Assembly (NCBI RefSeq): GCF_004519295.1
Contig: NZ_SOZH01000013.1
Coordinates: forward strand, 38,823 to 102,822
Length of the DNA: 64,000 nt
From: Cellulosimicrobium funkei
GTDB lineage: Bacteria; Actinomycetota; Actinomycetes; Actinomycetales; Cellulomonadaceae
Direction of reading: 5' to 3'
In this document: positions 49,846 to 58,951 of the stretch, one piece after another
Position numbering within the stretch: the first letter of the stretch is position 1
Layout of the letters: each line of letters begins with the position of its first letter
Program-made: the position numbers and the translations under genes
Notes under the pieces: generated by a model
Databases searched by the model: none
The model's input: only the letters and a program-made list of their open reading frames with translations
Told to the model about the DNA's origin: nothing

Positions 49846-51900
49846 TCACCAGATGCGCACGCGCTCCTCGGGGGCGAGGTAGAGCGCGTCGCCCGGCTGC
49901 ACGTCGTAGGCGTCGTAGAACTCGTCCACGTTGCGCACGACCCCGTTGCAGCGGAACTCGTTGGGCGAGTGCGGGTCCGTCGCGATGCGGCGCACGACCT
50001 CCTCGTCCCGGCCCTTCGACTGCCACACCTGGGCCCAGCCGAGGAACACGCGCTCGATGCCCGTGAGCCCGTCGACGACGGGCGCCTCCTCCAGCGGACG
50101 GCCGAGCGCGATGCGGTACGCCTTGAGCGCGATCGACAGGCCGCCGAGGTCGCCGATGTTCTCGCCGATGGTCAGCGCGCCGTTGACGTGCGGGCCGTCC
50201 TCGCCGAGCTGCGCAGGTCGGTACGCGTCGTACTGGGCGACGAGCGCCGTCGTGCGCTTCTCGAACTCCTCGCGGTCGCGCGCCGTCCACCAGTCCTCGA
50301 GGCGGCCCGCGCCGTCGTACTTGGAGCCCTGGTCGTCGAAGCCGTGACCGATCTCGTGGCCGATCACCGCGCCGATGCCGCCGTAGTTCACGGCGTCGTC
50401 GGCCTCGGGGTCGAAGAACGGGGGCTGCAGGATCGCGGCGGGGAAGACGATCTCGTTCATGCCCGGGTTGTAGTAGGCGTTGACCGTCTGCGGCGTCATG
50501 AACCACTCCTCGCGGTCGAGCGGGCGCCCGATCTTGCCGAGCTCGCGGTCCTGCTCGAACGCGTGGGCGCGGCGCACGTTGCCCACGAGGTCGTGCGCGT
50601 CGACGACGAGCGCCGAGTAGTCGCGCCACCGCACGGGGTAGCCGATCTTCGGCGTGAAGGCCTCGAGCTTGGCGAGCGCCTTCTCCTTCGTCTCGTCCGT
50701 CATCCAGTCGAGCGTCGTGATCGACTCGCGGTAGGCGGCCACGAGGGAGGCGACGAGCTCCTCCATGCGCGCCTTGTGCGCGGGCGGGAAGTGCCGCGCG
50801 ACGTACTGCGCGCCGACGGCCTCGCCGAGCGCGCCCTCGACGACGGAGACGGCGCGCTTCCAGCGCTCGCGCACCTCCTGCGCGCCCGACAGCGTGCGCC
50901 CGTAGAAGTCGAAGTTCGCCTCGACGAGGTCCTCGGAGAGGTAGGGCGCCCGGGCGGTGACGAGGTGGTACACCATCCACAGCTTCCAGTCCTCGAGCGG
51001 CTCGCTCGCCCAGAGCTCGGCGAACCCGGCCGCGAAGTCCGGCTCGCGGACCACGACGTCGTCGAGCGAGCCCTGCGGCGCGCCGAGCGCGAGGACCCAC
51101 GCGCGCCAGTCGAACCCGGGGGCCTCCTGGACGAGCGCGGCGAGCGTCCGCGGGTTGTAGGTGAGGTCGGCGTCGCGGTCGCGCACGACGTCCCAGTGCT
51201 TCGCGGCGAGCCTCGTCTCGAGCGCCATGATCCGCTCGGCGGCGTCCTCGGGCGTCGCGCCCCACGTCTCGGCCGTGACGCCCGCGAGCGCGAGCATGCG
51301 CGCGACGTGCGGCACGTACTTCGCGCGGACGGGGGCGTACTGGTCCTCGCGGTAGTACGCCTCGTCCGGCAGGCCGAGCCCGGACTGGTAGAGGTAGGCG
51401 ACGTACCGCTCGGGGTCCTTCGCGTCGTTGTCGACCCAGAAGCCGACGGCGCCCGCGCCGCCCGTGCGCTGGAGGGCGCCGAGCGCCCCGGTGAGCTCGG
51501 CCTGCGTCGTGGCGGACGCGATGAGCGCGAGGTCGGGCTGCAGGGGCGTGGTGCCGAGCGCCTCGATCCGCTCGGTGTCCATGAAGCTCGCGTAGAGGGC
51601 CCCGACCTTCGCCGCGTCCGGCCCGACGTCTGCGCCGCCCGCCGCGACCTGCTCCCCGAGGTCCGTGATGATCTCGCGGACGTGCACCTCGGCCTGGTCG
51701 TGGAGCGCCCGGAACGCGCCGTCCATCGCGCGGTCGGCGGGGATCTCGTGCGTCGCGAGCCAGCGGCCGTTGACGTGGCGGTACAGGTCGTCCTGCGGGC
51801 GGACGGCGGGGTCCAGCGCGTCGAGGTCGATGCCGGAGCGCGTCGCGTCGGGGGTGCCGGACGAGGCCGGAGGCGTGGACGTCGGGGAGGTCTGTGTCAT
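49846..51900 (-). CDS. pepO: M13 family zinc metallopeptidase (PepO/neprilysin type)
   Basis: 684 residues. The zinc site is HEIGH at about 515-519 in AVIGHEIGHGFDDQG, with the third ligand Glu at about 580 in TIGENIGDLGGLSIA. The N-terminal part (DLYRHVNGRWLATHEIPADR) and the closing motifs NGVVRNVDEFYDAYDVQPGD are typical of M13 endopeptidases. No signal peptide is visible, so this member should be cytoplasmic, unlike the mammalian enzymes. It cleaves short peptides. The ATG is at 51898-51900. It is divergent from rpiB, with a gap of 60 nt. Confidence 0.94.
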   Translation of the reverse strand: MTQTSPTSTPPASSGTPDATRSGIDLDALDPAVRPQDDLYRHVNGRWLATHEIPADRAMDGAFRALHDQAEVHVREIITDLGEQVAAGGADVGPDAAKVGALYASFMDTERIEALGTTPLQPDLALIASATTQAELTGALGALQRTGGAGAVGFWVDNDAKDPERYVAYLYQSGLGLPDEAYYREDQYAPVRAKYVPHVARMLALAGVTAETWGATPEDAAERIMALETRLAAKHWDVVRDRDADLTYNPRTLAALVQEAPGFDWRAWVLALGAPQGSLDDVVVREPDFAAGFAELWASEPLEDWKLWMVYHLVTARAPYLSEDLVEANFDFYGRTLSGAQEVRERWKRAVSVVEGALGEAVGAQYVARHFPPAHKARMEELVASLVAAYRESITTLDWMTDETKEKALAKLEAFTPKIGYPVRWRDYSALVVDAHDLVGNVRRAHAFEQDRELGKIGRPLDREEWFMTPQTVNAYYNPGMNEIVFPAAILQPPFFDPEADDAVNYGGIGAVIGHEIGHGFDDQGSKYDGAGRLEDWWTARDREEFEKRTTALVAQYDAYRPAQLGEDGPHVNGALTIGENIGDLGGLSIALKAYRIALGRPLEEAPVVDGLTGIERVFLGWAQVWQSKGRDEEVVRRIATDPHSPNEFRCNGVVRNVDEFYDAYDVQPGDALYLAPEERVRIW

Positions 51901-51960
51901 GCGTCTCAGGCTACGGCCTCACCTCGGCGGCGAGGGGGCCCGCTGGGGCATGATGAGCCC

Positions 51961-52422
51961 ATGCGCGTTCACATCGCCGCGGACCACGCCGGCTACGAGC
52001 TCAAGACCCATCTCGTCGAGCACCTGGGGGCGGCGGGTCACGACGTCGTCGACCACGGTGCCCACACGTACGACGCGCAGGACGACTACCCGTCGTTCTG
52101 CTTCGCGGCGGGCGAGGCGGTGGCGGCGGAGCCCGGTTCGCTGGGCGTCGTCATCGGCGGCTCCGGCAACGGCGAGCAGATCGCGGCGAACAAGGTCGTC
52201 GGCGTGCGCGCCGCGCTCGCCTGGAACCTGGAGACCGCGCGCCTCGGGCGGCAGCACAACGACGCGAACGTCGTCGCGGTGGGCGCGCGCCAGCACTCGG
52301 TGGACGAGGCGGTCGCGCTCGTCGACGCGTTCCTCGCGGAGCCGTTCAGCGGCGACCCGCGCCACCAGCGCCGCATCGACCAGCTCGCGGCGTACGAGGC
52401 GGCGCGCGGCACCTCGGCCTGA
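51961..52422 (+). CDS. rpiB: ribose-5-phosphate isomerase B
   Basis: 153 residues, the standard RpiB size. Signatures are AADHAGYELKTHLVEHL, DHGAHTYDAQDDYPSF, IGGSGNGEQIAANKVVGVRA and LGRQHNDANVVAVGARQ. The proton-shuttling cysteine position of E. coli RpiB reads SGNG here, as in actinobacterial enzymes that use a glutamate. It interconverts ribose-5-P and ribulose-5-P. There is no clear ribosome-binding site before the ATG. The DNA glycosylase starts directly after it, as in mycobacteria. Confidence 0.94.
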   Translation: MRVHIAADHAGYELKTHLVEHLGAAGHDVVDHGAHTYDAQDDYPSFCFAAGEAVAAEPGSLGVVIGGSGNGEQIAANKVVGVRAALAWNLETARLGRQHNDANVVAVGARQHSVDEAVALVDAFLAEPFSGDPRHQRRIDQLAAYEAARGTSA

Positions 52423-52423
52423 C

Positions 52424-53431
52424 GTGCCCGAGGGTCACACCGTCCACCGCCTCGCGCGCGCCTTCGGCGAGCTCTTCACGGGCGAGCCGCTCACGGTGAG
52501 CAGCCCGCAGGGCCGGTTCGCCCCCGGCGCGGCCCTGCTCGACGGGCGCGTGCTCGTCGCGAGCGAGGCGTGGGGCAAGCAGATGTTCCTCGGCTTCGCC
52601 GCGCCGGGTGCCGCGTCCGACGACGTCCGCTGGCTCCGCGTGCACCTCGGCCTCTACGGGGCGTGGACGTTCGCGGGCGACGGCAGCACCGCCGTCGTGC
52701 ACGCGATCGGCGCGCCCCGGCGCCGGATCGGTGAGCGTGAGACCGTCCCGGCGGGCCCGGGGGAGGTGCCCGGCGCGCCCGACGGCGCCTGGTCGCCCCC
52801 GCCGCCGCGCGGCGCCGTGCGCGTCCGGCTCGTCGGCGCGCACGCGGTCGCGGACCTCACGGGCCCGACGGCGTGCGAGGTCGTCACGGCCGACGAGAAG
52901 CGTGCGGTCGAGGACCGGCTCGGGCCGGACCCGATCCGCGACCCGGGCCCCGGCGAGCCCGACCCGCGCGACGCGTTCGTCGCCGCGGTGCGGCGCTCGC
53001 GCAGCCCCGTCGGGCTGCTCCTCATGAACCAGGACGTCGTCGCGGGCGTGGGGAACATCTACCGCGCGGAGGCGCTGTTCCGGGCCGGGCTCGACCCGAT
53101 GCGCCCCGGTCGCGACGTGCCCGCGGAGGACCTGCGGACCCTGTGGGACGACCTCGTCGTGCTCATGCACGACGGCGCGCGCACGGGCGCGATCGTCACG
53201 ACGCGCCCCGAGCACCGCGACGACGGCGCGGGCGAGGCTCCCGACGAGCCGGCGACCGGGAGACGGCGCGTGCGGCAGAACACGGACGTCGCTCCCGACG
53301 CCGTGCCCGCGGACGAGGCGTTCTACGTGTACCACCGCGACGGGCTGCCGTGCCGGGTGTGCGGCACGCCGGTGCTCCTCGAGGAGCTCGCGGGGCGCAA
53401 CCTCTTCTGGTGCGGCGTCTGCCAGACGTGA
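52424..53431 (+). CDS. nei: Fpg/Nei-family DNA glycosylase (Nei type)
   Basis: 335 residues. The start VPEGHTVHRLARAF supplies the catalytic Pro2 and Glu3 with the PEGH form seen in endonuclease VIII. The helix-two-turn-helix is LLMNQDVVAGVGNIYRAEALF. The C-terminal zinc finger is complete, with cysteines at 310, 313, 330 and 333 (CRVCG...CGVC). An Ala/Pro-rich loop of about 40 residues is inserted in the N-terminal domain. It excises oxidised pyrimidines. The GTG start lies 1 nt after the rpiB stop, so translation is coupled. Confidence 0.92.
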   Translation: MPEGHTVHRLARAFGELFTGEPLTVSSPQGRFAPGAALLDGRVLVASEAWGKQMFLGFAAPGAASDDVRWLRVHLGLYGAWTFAGDGSTAVVHAIGAPRRRIGERETVPAGPGEVPGAPDGAWSPPPPRGAVRVRLVGAHAVADLTGPTACEVVTADEKRAVEDRLGPDPIRDPGPGEPDPRDAFVAAVRRSRSPVGLLLMNQDVVAGVGNIYRAEALFRAGLDPMRPGRDVPAEDLRTLWDDLVVLMHDGARTGAIVTTRPEHRDDGAGEAPDEPATGRRRVRQNTDVAPDAVPADEAFYVYHRDGLPCRVCGTPVLLEELAGRNLFWCGVCQT

Positions 53432-53434
53432 CGG

Positions 53435-53463
53435 CGGGCGCGCCCGGGACCCGGGTGCGCCCG
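53435..53463. terminator. hairpin between convergent nei and eis-like genes
   Basis: CGGGCGCGCCCGGG and CCCGGGTGCGCCCG are complementary with one wobble and only one base between them, giving a strong stem in a 37-nt convergent gap. Confidence 0.6.
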
Positions 53464-53468
53464 CCCGG

Positions 53469-54809
53469 TCAGAACACCCAGCTGCACACCGGGGCGACGG
53501 GCCAGCCGAGGGCCGCGCTCGTGCGCGCGAGCGCGCCGGGGGAGTGCTCGGTGACCAGACCTGCCGCGCCGAGGGCCGCGAGCGACGTCCCGCCCAGGTA
53601 GGTCGCGCCGAGCTCGCGCACGTCGAGGGAGAGGTCCGCCGCGTCATCGGTCCGCTCGGCCGTCGCCGGGCCGAAGGCCTCCGCCCGCAGCCGCCAGCGC
53701 CCTGCGTTGTCGGGCAGGCGCTCGTCGGTCACGTGCAGCACGACGTCGACGTCCGCCGCGTACCGGCGCGCGGCGAGCGCGCCGGGCACGTCCACGACCC
53801 GCACCCAGAGGTTGTCCGCGAGGCGAGGCGACGCGGAGCGCGGGTCCACGAGCAGGCTCGTGACGACGTCGTCCACGGGCAGCATGAAGGGCGTCACCTC
53901 GTGCGTGAGGTCGAGGTCGGTGAGCATGCCCCACAGCGCGCGGGCGGCCGCGGCGTCGAGCGCGACGACCTCGCCCGTGCTCACCGGGCCGCGCGGGCCC
54001 GTGGCCTCCCACGAGAGCTTGCGGTGGAAGCGCGCGTACCCGCGCGGCTCGCCGTCGAGCTCGACGATCGCGATGCGCGTGGGCTCGCGGTCCTTGCGCC
54101 AGACCTTGGCGTCGTCCCAGAACGTCGCCTGGAGCTCGGGGGTCTCGCGTGTCGCCCACCCCGGACGGTTGATGCCCGCGCCCTGGCCCGTCGGGTCGGC
54201 GCCCGCGCGCTCGTGGATCGTCGCGACGAGCTCGCCGTGCCGCGCGCGGTCCGCGCGCTCGATGCGGACGGTGTGCCGCTCCGCGCCCGGGACGTCGCGC
54301 AGCGCGACGCCGCGCGGGACGGTGAGGCGCACGTCGTCGGCCGCCTTGCCGTACCCGAACCGGCCGTAGATCGCGGCCTCCGCCGCGAAGAGCGCCGAGA
54401 CCGGCTCGCCCCGCTCGCGGCACCGGGCGAGGTGCGTGTCGATCATCGCGCTGAGGATGCCGCGCCGCCGGTGCGCGGGGTGGACGCCCACCCAGGTGAG
54501 GCCCGCGACCGGAGCGGTCGCGCCGGGGACCGGGAAGCGCGCGAACGGGTACGACGCGTGCATCCCCACGAGCTCGCGCCGCACGGGACGCGCGCCGTCG
54601 ACGGGCGGCGCGTCCGCGTCCTCGTGCTCGACCGTCACGCCGAGCGCGCGCTCCCAGGTGAGCGGGAACGGGAGGTCGACGAGCTCGTCGACCTCCACCG
54701 GCGAGGGGAACGTCGTGGTGTCGAGGTCGAGCACGTCGCGCAGGTCGGCGGACGTGAGGGGGACGAGCTCGTAGCCGTCCGGGAGGCGTGCGGGTCGGTG
54801 GTCGCTCAT
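53469..54809 (-). CDS. eis: Eis-like GNAT N-acetyltransferase
   Basis: 446 residues with the Eis layout of two GNAT domains and an SCP-like C-terminal domain. Motifs are VAGLTWVGVHPAHRRRGILSAM (acetyl-CoA loop R-R-G-I), FAAEAAIYGRFGYG, the second domain with LDLTHEVTPFMLPVDD, and a terminal VCSWVF whose C-terminal carboxylate serves as general base in Eis. Mycobacterial Eis acetylates aminoglycosides and host proteins; the substrate here is unknown and no resistance role is implied. The ATG is at 54807-54809. It is divergent from the ATL gene. Confidence 0.9.
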   Translation of the reverse strand: MSDHRPARLPDGYELVPLTSADLRDVLDLDTTTFPSPVEVDELVDLPFPLTWERALGVTVEHEDADAPPVDGARPVRRELVGMHASYPFARFPVPGATAPVAGLTWVGVHPAHRRRGILSAMIDTHLARCRERGEPVSALFAAEAAIYGRFGYGKAADDVRLTVPRGVALRDVPGAERHTVRIERADRARHGELVATIHERAGADPTGQGAGINRPGWATRETPELQATFWDDAKVWRKDREPTRIAIVELDGEPRGYARFHRKLSWEATGPRGPVSTGEVVALDAAAARALWGMLTDLDLTHEVTPFMLPVDDVVTSLLVDPRSASPRLADNLWVRVVDVPGALAARRYAADVDVVLHVTDERLPDNAGRWRLRAEAFGPATAERTDDAADLSLDVRELGATYLGGTSLAALGAAGLVTEHSPGALARTSAALGWPVAPVCSWVF

Positions 54810-54876
54810 GCCCCCGATCCTCCTGTCCCGGGCCGTGCTCGCGCCAGGACATTCGCGACGGCTAGGGTCGGGCGCC

Positions 54877-55266
54877 ATGGCACGACGCACCCCCGGACGC
54901 GGCGGCGACGACCGCGCCGACCCTCGCGCCCTCGCCCAGGAGTACGCGACCGCGGTGCTCGACCTCGTGCGGCGCGTCCCGCCCGCGCGGGCCATGACCT
55001 ACGGGCTCGTCGCGGAGATCGTCGCGGAGTCGCTGGGGCGGGGCGGCCCGCGCCAGGTCGGGCAGGTGCTCGCCGGGTCGTCCGGGGTGGACGACGACGG
55101 CGCCCCGGTGCCGTGGTGGCGGATCGTCAACGCGGCGGGGTCGCCGCCCGCGCACCACCTCGACGCGGCGCTCGCGGAGCTCCGCGCCGAGGGCTGCCCG
55201 CTGTCGCGCGACGGGCGTCGCGTGGACCTGCGCCGGGCGGTGTGGTTCCCCGGCGCCGACGGCTGA
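54877..55266 (+). CDS. alkyltransferase-like protein (ATL) related to MGMT
   Basis: 129 residues of the MGMT DNA-binding domain: YATAVLDLVRRVPPARAMTYG, VAEIVAESLGRGGPRQVGQVL and VPWWRIVNAAGSPPAHHLD. The PCHRV active site is PWWRI, so the acceptor cysteine is Trp (position ~80). Such ATL proteins bind O6-alkylguanine without transferring the group and hand lesions to nucleotide excision repair. TAGGGT at 54863 is a good -10, placing the transcription start within a few bases of the ATG. Confidence 0.9.
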   Translation: MARRTPGRGGDDRADPRALAQEYATAVLDLVRRVPPARAMTYGLVAEIVAESLGRGGPRQVGQVLAGSSGVDDDGAPVPWWRIVNAAGSPPAHHLDAALAELRAEGCPLSRDGRRVDLRRAVWFPGADG

Positions 55267-55285
55267 CCGCGCGGCGCCGGGCCGG

Positions 55286-56335
55286 TCAGCCCGGGGTCGG
55301 GGCCGCGAGGAGCGGGGCGAGCGTCTGCACGGCCGTCGCGTCGCCCTGGACGAGGAGCGTCGTCACCGCCGTCTCGCGCCACGCCGCGAGGTCGCTCGCG
55401 ATCTTCTCGGGCGGGCCGACGAGCGCGACGTCCTCGACCATCGCCGTCGGGACGGCGGCGGCCGCGAGGTCCTTGCGTCCCGCGAGGTAGTGCGCCTGGA
55501 TCTCGTCGCACGCCTCGGCGTACCCGAGGCGGTCGAGCGCGTCGCGGTGGAAGTTCGCCCCCTTGGCGCCCATCCCGCCGACGTACAGCGCGAGGAACGG
55601 GCGCACCTGGTCCGCGGCCTGCTCGACGTGCTCGCGCACGACGACGGGGACGGTCGCGCTCACCTCGAACGCGGACTCGGGCGAGCGCTCGGGCGCGCGG
55701 CGCGCGAAGCCGTCCGCGAGGAGCTCGCGGAACGTCGCGTCCATGCGCGGCGAGTAGAACAGCGGGAGCCAGCCGTCCGCGATCTCGGCGGCGAGCGCGA
55801 TGTTCTTCGGCCCCTCGGCCGCCAGGTGGATCGGGAGGTCGGCGCGCAGCGGGTGGACGGTCGAGCGCAGGGGCTTGCCCAGCCCGGTCCCGACGCCGTC
55901 GGGCAGGGGGAGGGGGTAGTGCGGGCCGGACGACGTCACGGGCGCCTCCCGGCGCAGGACGTCGCGCACCACCTGCACGTACTCGCGGGTCCGTGCGAGC
56001 GGCTTCGCGTACGGCTGGCCGTACCAGCCCTCGACCACCTGCGGCCCGGAGACGCCGAGGCCGAGGACGAACCGGCCGCCCGAGAGGTGGTCCATCGTCA
56101 GCGCGGCCATCGCCGTCGCGGTCGGGGTGCGTGCGGAGACCTGCGCGACGGCGGTCCCGAGGCGGATGCGGGTCGTGCGCGAGCCCCACCACGCCAGCGG
56201 CGTGAACGCGTCGGAGCCGTAGGCCTCCGCGGTCCAGACCGAGTCGACGCCGAGGCGGTCGGCCGCGACGACCGCGTCCTGGATGCCGTCGGGGGGACCG
56301 GCGGACCAGTAGCCGGTGTGGATGCCGAGGCGCAT
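55286..56335 (-). CDS. F420-dependent luciferase-like oxidoreductase
   Basis: 349 residues of the LLM family: MRLGIHTGYWSAGPPDGIQD, VWTAEAYGSDAFTPLAWWG, LGTAVAQVSARTPTATAMAA, LSGGRFVLGLGVSGPQVVEGWYG and PIHLAAEGPKNIALAAEIADG. The sequence style is that of the F420-binding subgroup typical of actinobacteria. The substrate is unknown. It lies downstream of cysE with a 180-nt gap that includes a possible -10 (TAGTGT on the minus strand near 56485), so it is probably transcribed separately. Confidence 0.88.
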   Translation of the reverse strand: MRLGIHTGYWSAGPPDGIQDAVVAADRLGVDSVWTAEAYGSDAFTPLAWWGSRTTRIRLGTAVAQVSARTPTATAMAALTMDHLSGGRFVLGLGVSGPQVVEGWYGQPYAKPLARTREYVQVVRDVLRREAPVTSSGPHYPLPLPDGVGTGLGKPLRSTVHPLRADLPIHLAAEGPKNIALAAEIADGWLPLFYSPRMDATFRELLADGFARRAPERSPESAFEVSATVPVVVREHVEQAADQVRPFLALYVGGMGAKGANFHRDALDRLGYAEACDEIQAHYLAGRKDLAAAAVPTAMVEDVALVGPPEKIASDLAAWRETAVTTLLVQGDATAVQTLAPLLAAPTPG

Positions 56336-56515
56336 GCGCGCTCCTCCTCGTCGAGGGTCGTGGTGCCGGGACCGGCGGCCACGGACGGGCGGCTGCGGCC
56401 GGCGGTGAGCGGGCGGTACCCGAGGGCGCACCGGGCAGGGGGTATCCGGTACGCGCGGTCTCAGGTACCGCCCACGACCACACTAGCCGATCCGGGGCCG
56501 CCCCCGGCGTCCTCC

Positions 56516-57145
56516 TCAGATGACGTACTCGATGAGGAGCGACGGGTCCTCGACGGCCTCCCGCGCGGCGGGCGTGCCCGCCGGCATCCGGACGGTGGCC
56601 GGCACGCCGACGGCGACCGCGCCCGCGGGCACGTCCTTGACGACGACGGCGTTGGCGCCGACCTGGACGTCGTCGCCGACCCACACCGGCCCGAGGATCT
56701 TCGCCCCGGCGCCGACGACGACCCGGTCGCCGAGCGTGGGGTGCCGCTTGCCCCGCTTCATCGAGCGCCCGCCGAGCGTCGACGTGTGGAACAGCACGAC
56801 GTCGTCGCCGACCACGGCCGTCTCGCCCACGACGACGCCCATCCCGTGGTCGATGAACAGCCGTCGGCCGATGCGCGCGCCGGGGTGGATCTCCACGCCG
56901 GTGAGCGCGCGCGCCGCCTGCGACACGAGCCGCGCCGGCAGGCGCAGCAGGGGCTCGCGCCACATGCGGTGCGCGAGCCGGTAGGCCCACACGGCGTGCA
57001 CGCCGGGGTACGCGAGAGCGACCTCGAGGCGGCTGCGCGCGGCGGGGTCACGCCGTCGGGCCGCCTCGAGGTCCTCGCCGAGCACGCGCACGAACCGGCG
57101 CAGCCGGTGGCCGGCCGTCCGTGCGCGGGGGTGGGGGTCGGTCAC
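56516..57145 (-). CDS. cysE: serine O-acetyltransferase
   Basis: 209 residues. A helical N-terminal domain ([23 protein letters not shown]) precedes the left-handed beta-helix: [64 protein letters not shown] and [19 protein letters not shown]. It makes O-acetylserine from serine and acetyl-CoA, the substrate of CysK encoded just upstream. The GTG start lies 1 nt past the cysK stop. It is the second gene of a cysK-cysE operon probably controlled through the Cys-rich leader peptide ahead of cysK. Confidence 0.95.
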   Translation of the reverse strand: MTDPHPRARTAGHRLRRFVRVLGEDLEAARRRDPAARSRLEVALAYPGVHAVWAYRLAHRMWREPLLRLPARLVSQAARALTGVEIHPGARIGRRLFIDHGMGVVVGETAVVGDDVVLFHTSTLGGRSMKRGKRHPTLGDRVVVGAGAKILGPVWVGDDVQVGANAVVVKDVPAGAVAVGVPATVRMPAGTPAAREAVEDPSLLIEYVI

Positions 57146-57146
57146 G

Positions 57147-58082
57147 TCAGTCCAGCAGGTCGGCGTAGAGGACGGAGGACAGGTAGCGCTCGCCGAACGA
57201 CGGGATGATCGTCACGATGAGCTTGCCCGCGTTCTCGGGACGCGCGGCGAGCTGCAGCGCGGCGGCGATCGCGGCGCCCGAGGAGATCCCGACGAGCAGG
57301 CCCTCCTCCTTGGCAGCGCGGCGCGCGTACTCGACGGCGGTCTCGGCGTTGACGTCGATCACCTCGTCGTAGACCGAGGTGTCGAGGATCTCGGGCACGA
57401 AGTTCGCGCCGATGCCCTGGATCTTGTGCGGGCCGGGCTGGCCGCCGTTGAGGATGGCCGACTCCTCGGGCTCGACCGCGACGATCTGCACGCCGGGCTT
57501 GCGCTCCTTGAGCACCTGGCCGACGCCCGTGATGGTGCCGCCCGTGCCGATGCCCGCGACGACGATGTCGACCGCGCCGTCGGTGTCGGCCCAGATCTCC
57601 TCGGCCGTCGTGCGGCGGTGGATCTCCGGGTTCGCCTCGTTCGCGAACTGGCGGGCGAGGATCGCGCCCTCGCGCTCGGCGACGATCTCGTCCGCGCGGC
57701 TGACCGCGCCCTTCATGCCCTCGGAGCCCGGCGTGAGGATGAGCTCGGCACCGAACGCGCGCAGCAGCGCGCGGCGCTCCTTCGACATCGTCTCCGGCAT
57801 CGTGAGCACGACGTCGTACCCGCGCGCCGCACCCACCATCGCGAGCGCGATGCCGGTGTTGCCGGACGTCGCCTCGACGATCGTCCCGCCCGGCTTCAGC
57901 TCGCCGGACGCCTCGGCGGCGTCGATGATCGCGACGCCGATGCGGTCCTTGACCGAGTTGGCGGGGTTGTAGAACTCGAGCTTGCCCACCACGGTGGCGC
58001 CGAGCCCCTCGGTGAGCTTGTTGAGCCGGACCAGCGGGGTGTTGCCGACGAGCTGCGTGACGTCGTCGTAGATGCGTGCCAT
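57147..58082 (-). CDS. cysK: cysteine synthase (O-acetylserine sulfhydrylase)
   Basis: 311 residues. The PLP lysine is K45 in [14 protein letters not shown], the substrate loop is [13 protein letters not shown], and the phosphate-binding loop is [14 protein letters not shown]. It makes cysteine from O-acetylserine and sulfide. The ATG at 58080-58082 follows AGAGGAAGAC. cysE follows at 1 nt and makes the substrate, and the two enzymes usually form a complex. The 185 nt upstream separate it from a 27-codon leader peptide with clustered Cys codons. Confidence 0.97.
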   Translation of the reverse strand: MARIYDDVTQLVGNTPLVRLNKLTEGLGATVVGKLEFYNPANSVKDRIGVAIIDAAEASGELKPGGTIVEATSGNTGIALAMVGAARGYDVVLTMPETMSKERRALLRAFGAELILTPGSEGMKGAVSRADEIVAEREGAILARQFANEANPEIHRRTTAEEIWADTDGAVDIVVAGIGTGGTITGVGQVLKERKPGVQIVAVEPEESAILNGGQPGPHKIQGIGANFVPEILDTSVYDEVIDVNAETAVEYARRAAKEEGLLVGISSGAAIAAALQLAARPENAGKLIVTIIPSFGERYLSSVLYADLLD

Positions 58083-58535
58083 GTCTTCCTCTTCTGTCGA
58101 CGGCTCGGGGTGAGCCGGGTGGGGGTACCGATGGGGAGCGGGGCGCGCCCGGTGGCCGGGGTCCAGCGTCTCGCGGGGGCGGCGCGGGCGCGCGCGGGCG
58201 ACGGGACGGGCTCGGGCGGGACGAGGGGCGTGCGCGGGCGTGCCGGGGCACGCGGGGACGGCCGTCGTCAGCGGCAGCCGAGACAGCGACAACAGGAGGT
58301 GCGCGGCGCGGCGCGGTGCAGCGATGCAGGACGCGCGGTCGTCGCGGTCATTCCTCGCTCCTCCTGGTCGGTCGCGCCGGGGGAGTCGCCCGGAGCTCCG
58401 GGCGGGCCGACGGCGCGCGTGCCCCGAGGCTATCGGTCCGTGGCGCGGCCCTGCAACGCCGTCCGCGGGGCCCAGGAACGACGACGGGCGCCTCGCCGGG
58501 GAGGCGGGGCGCCCGTGGGGTCGTGGGACGAACGG
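58083..58535 (-). promoter_or_regulatory. cysK leader region
   Basis: This 453-nt space between cysK and tRNA-Gly holds the 27-codon Cys-rich leader frame (58268-58351) and otherwise no gene. The stretch from the leader stop to cysK is able to form several GC hairpins. The promoter should lie between about 58360 and 58440; a clear -10/-35 pair was not found. Confidence 0.5.
58268..58351 (-). CDS. cysteine-rich leader peptide upstream of cysK
   Basis: A 27-residue open frame with an excellent ribosome site (AGGAGGAGCGAGGA directly before the ATG at 58349-58351). It begins [18 protein letters not shown] and ends [13 protein letters not shown], so four of its last eight codons are Cys (TGT, TGT, TGT, TGC). 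The arrangement, a short well-translated frame with Cys codons close to its stop ahead of cysteine-biosynthesis genes, is that of a cysteine-responsive attenuator. Polycysteine leader frames with this role are known in mycobacteria. The 185 nt between it and cysK are GC-rich and include CGTGCC-CC-GGCACG, but I could not resolve the alternative folds. Confidence 0.75.
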   Translation of the reverse strand: MTATTARPASLHRAAPRTSCCRCLGCR

Positions 58536-58606
58536 AGCGGGCGACGGGAATCGAACCCGCGTAGCCAGTTTGGAAGACTGGGGCTCTACCATTGAGCTAC
58601 GCCCGC
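58536..58606 (-). tRNA. tRNA-Gly (anticodon TCC)
   Basis: A 71-nt cloverleaf on the minus strand. The acceptor GCGGGCG pairs with CGCCCGC, the D-arm is short as in glycine tRNAs, the anticodon loop CTTCCAA gives TCC, and the T-arm is GCGGG-TTCGATT-CCCGT. CCA is not encoded. It reads GGA/GGG. Confidence 0.96.
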
Positions 58607-58794
58607 GCGGGCCTCGGCTCGCCCGGTGGTCGGCCTGTGCGGCCGCCCGGGACGGCGTGCCACCGACCTGCGGCCGCCACCCTAGCAAACGTCGGCGGGC
58701 CGCCCGTGCCGCGGCGTTCCCCACGCGGCGGCCCGTCGGTCGCGCCCCGTCCCGCCAGTACACTTGCCCCTGGTCCGCCCGCCGTGGCGGACGA

Positions 58795-58870
<76 letters not shown>

Positions 58871-58951
58871 TTCGCGCGGCGCCCTGCGGGGCGTCGCGGG
58901 ACGTCGTCGACGTCCGGGCCGCCGTGGCGGTCCCGTCCCGGGAGGTGCCCG

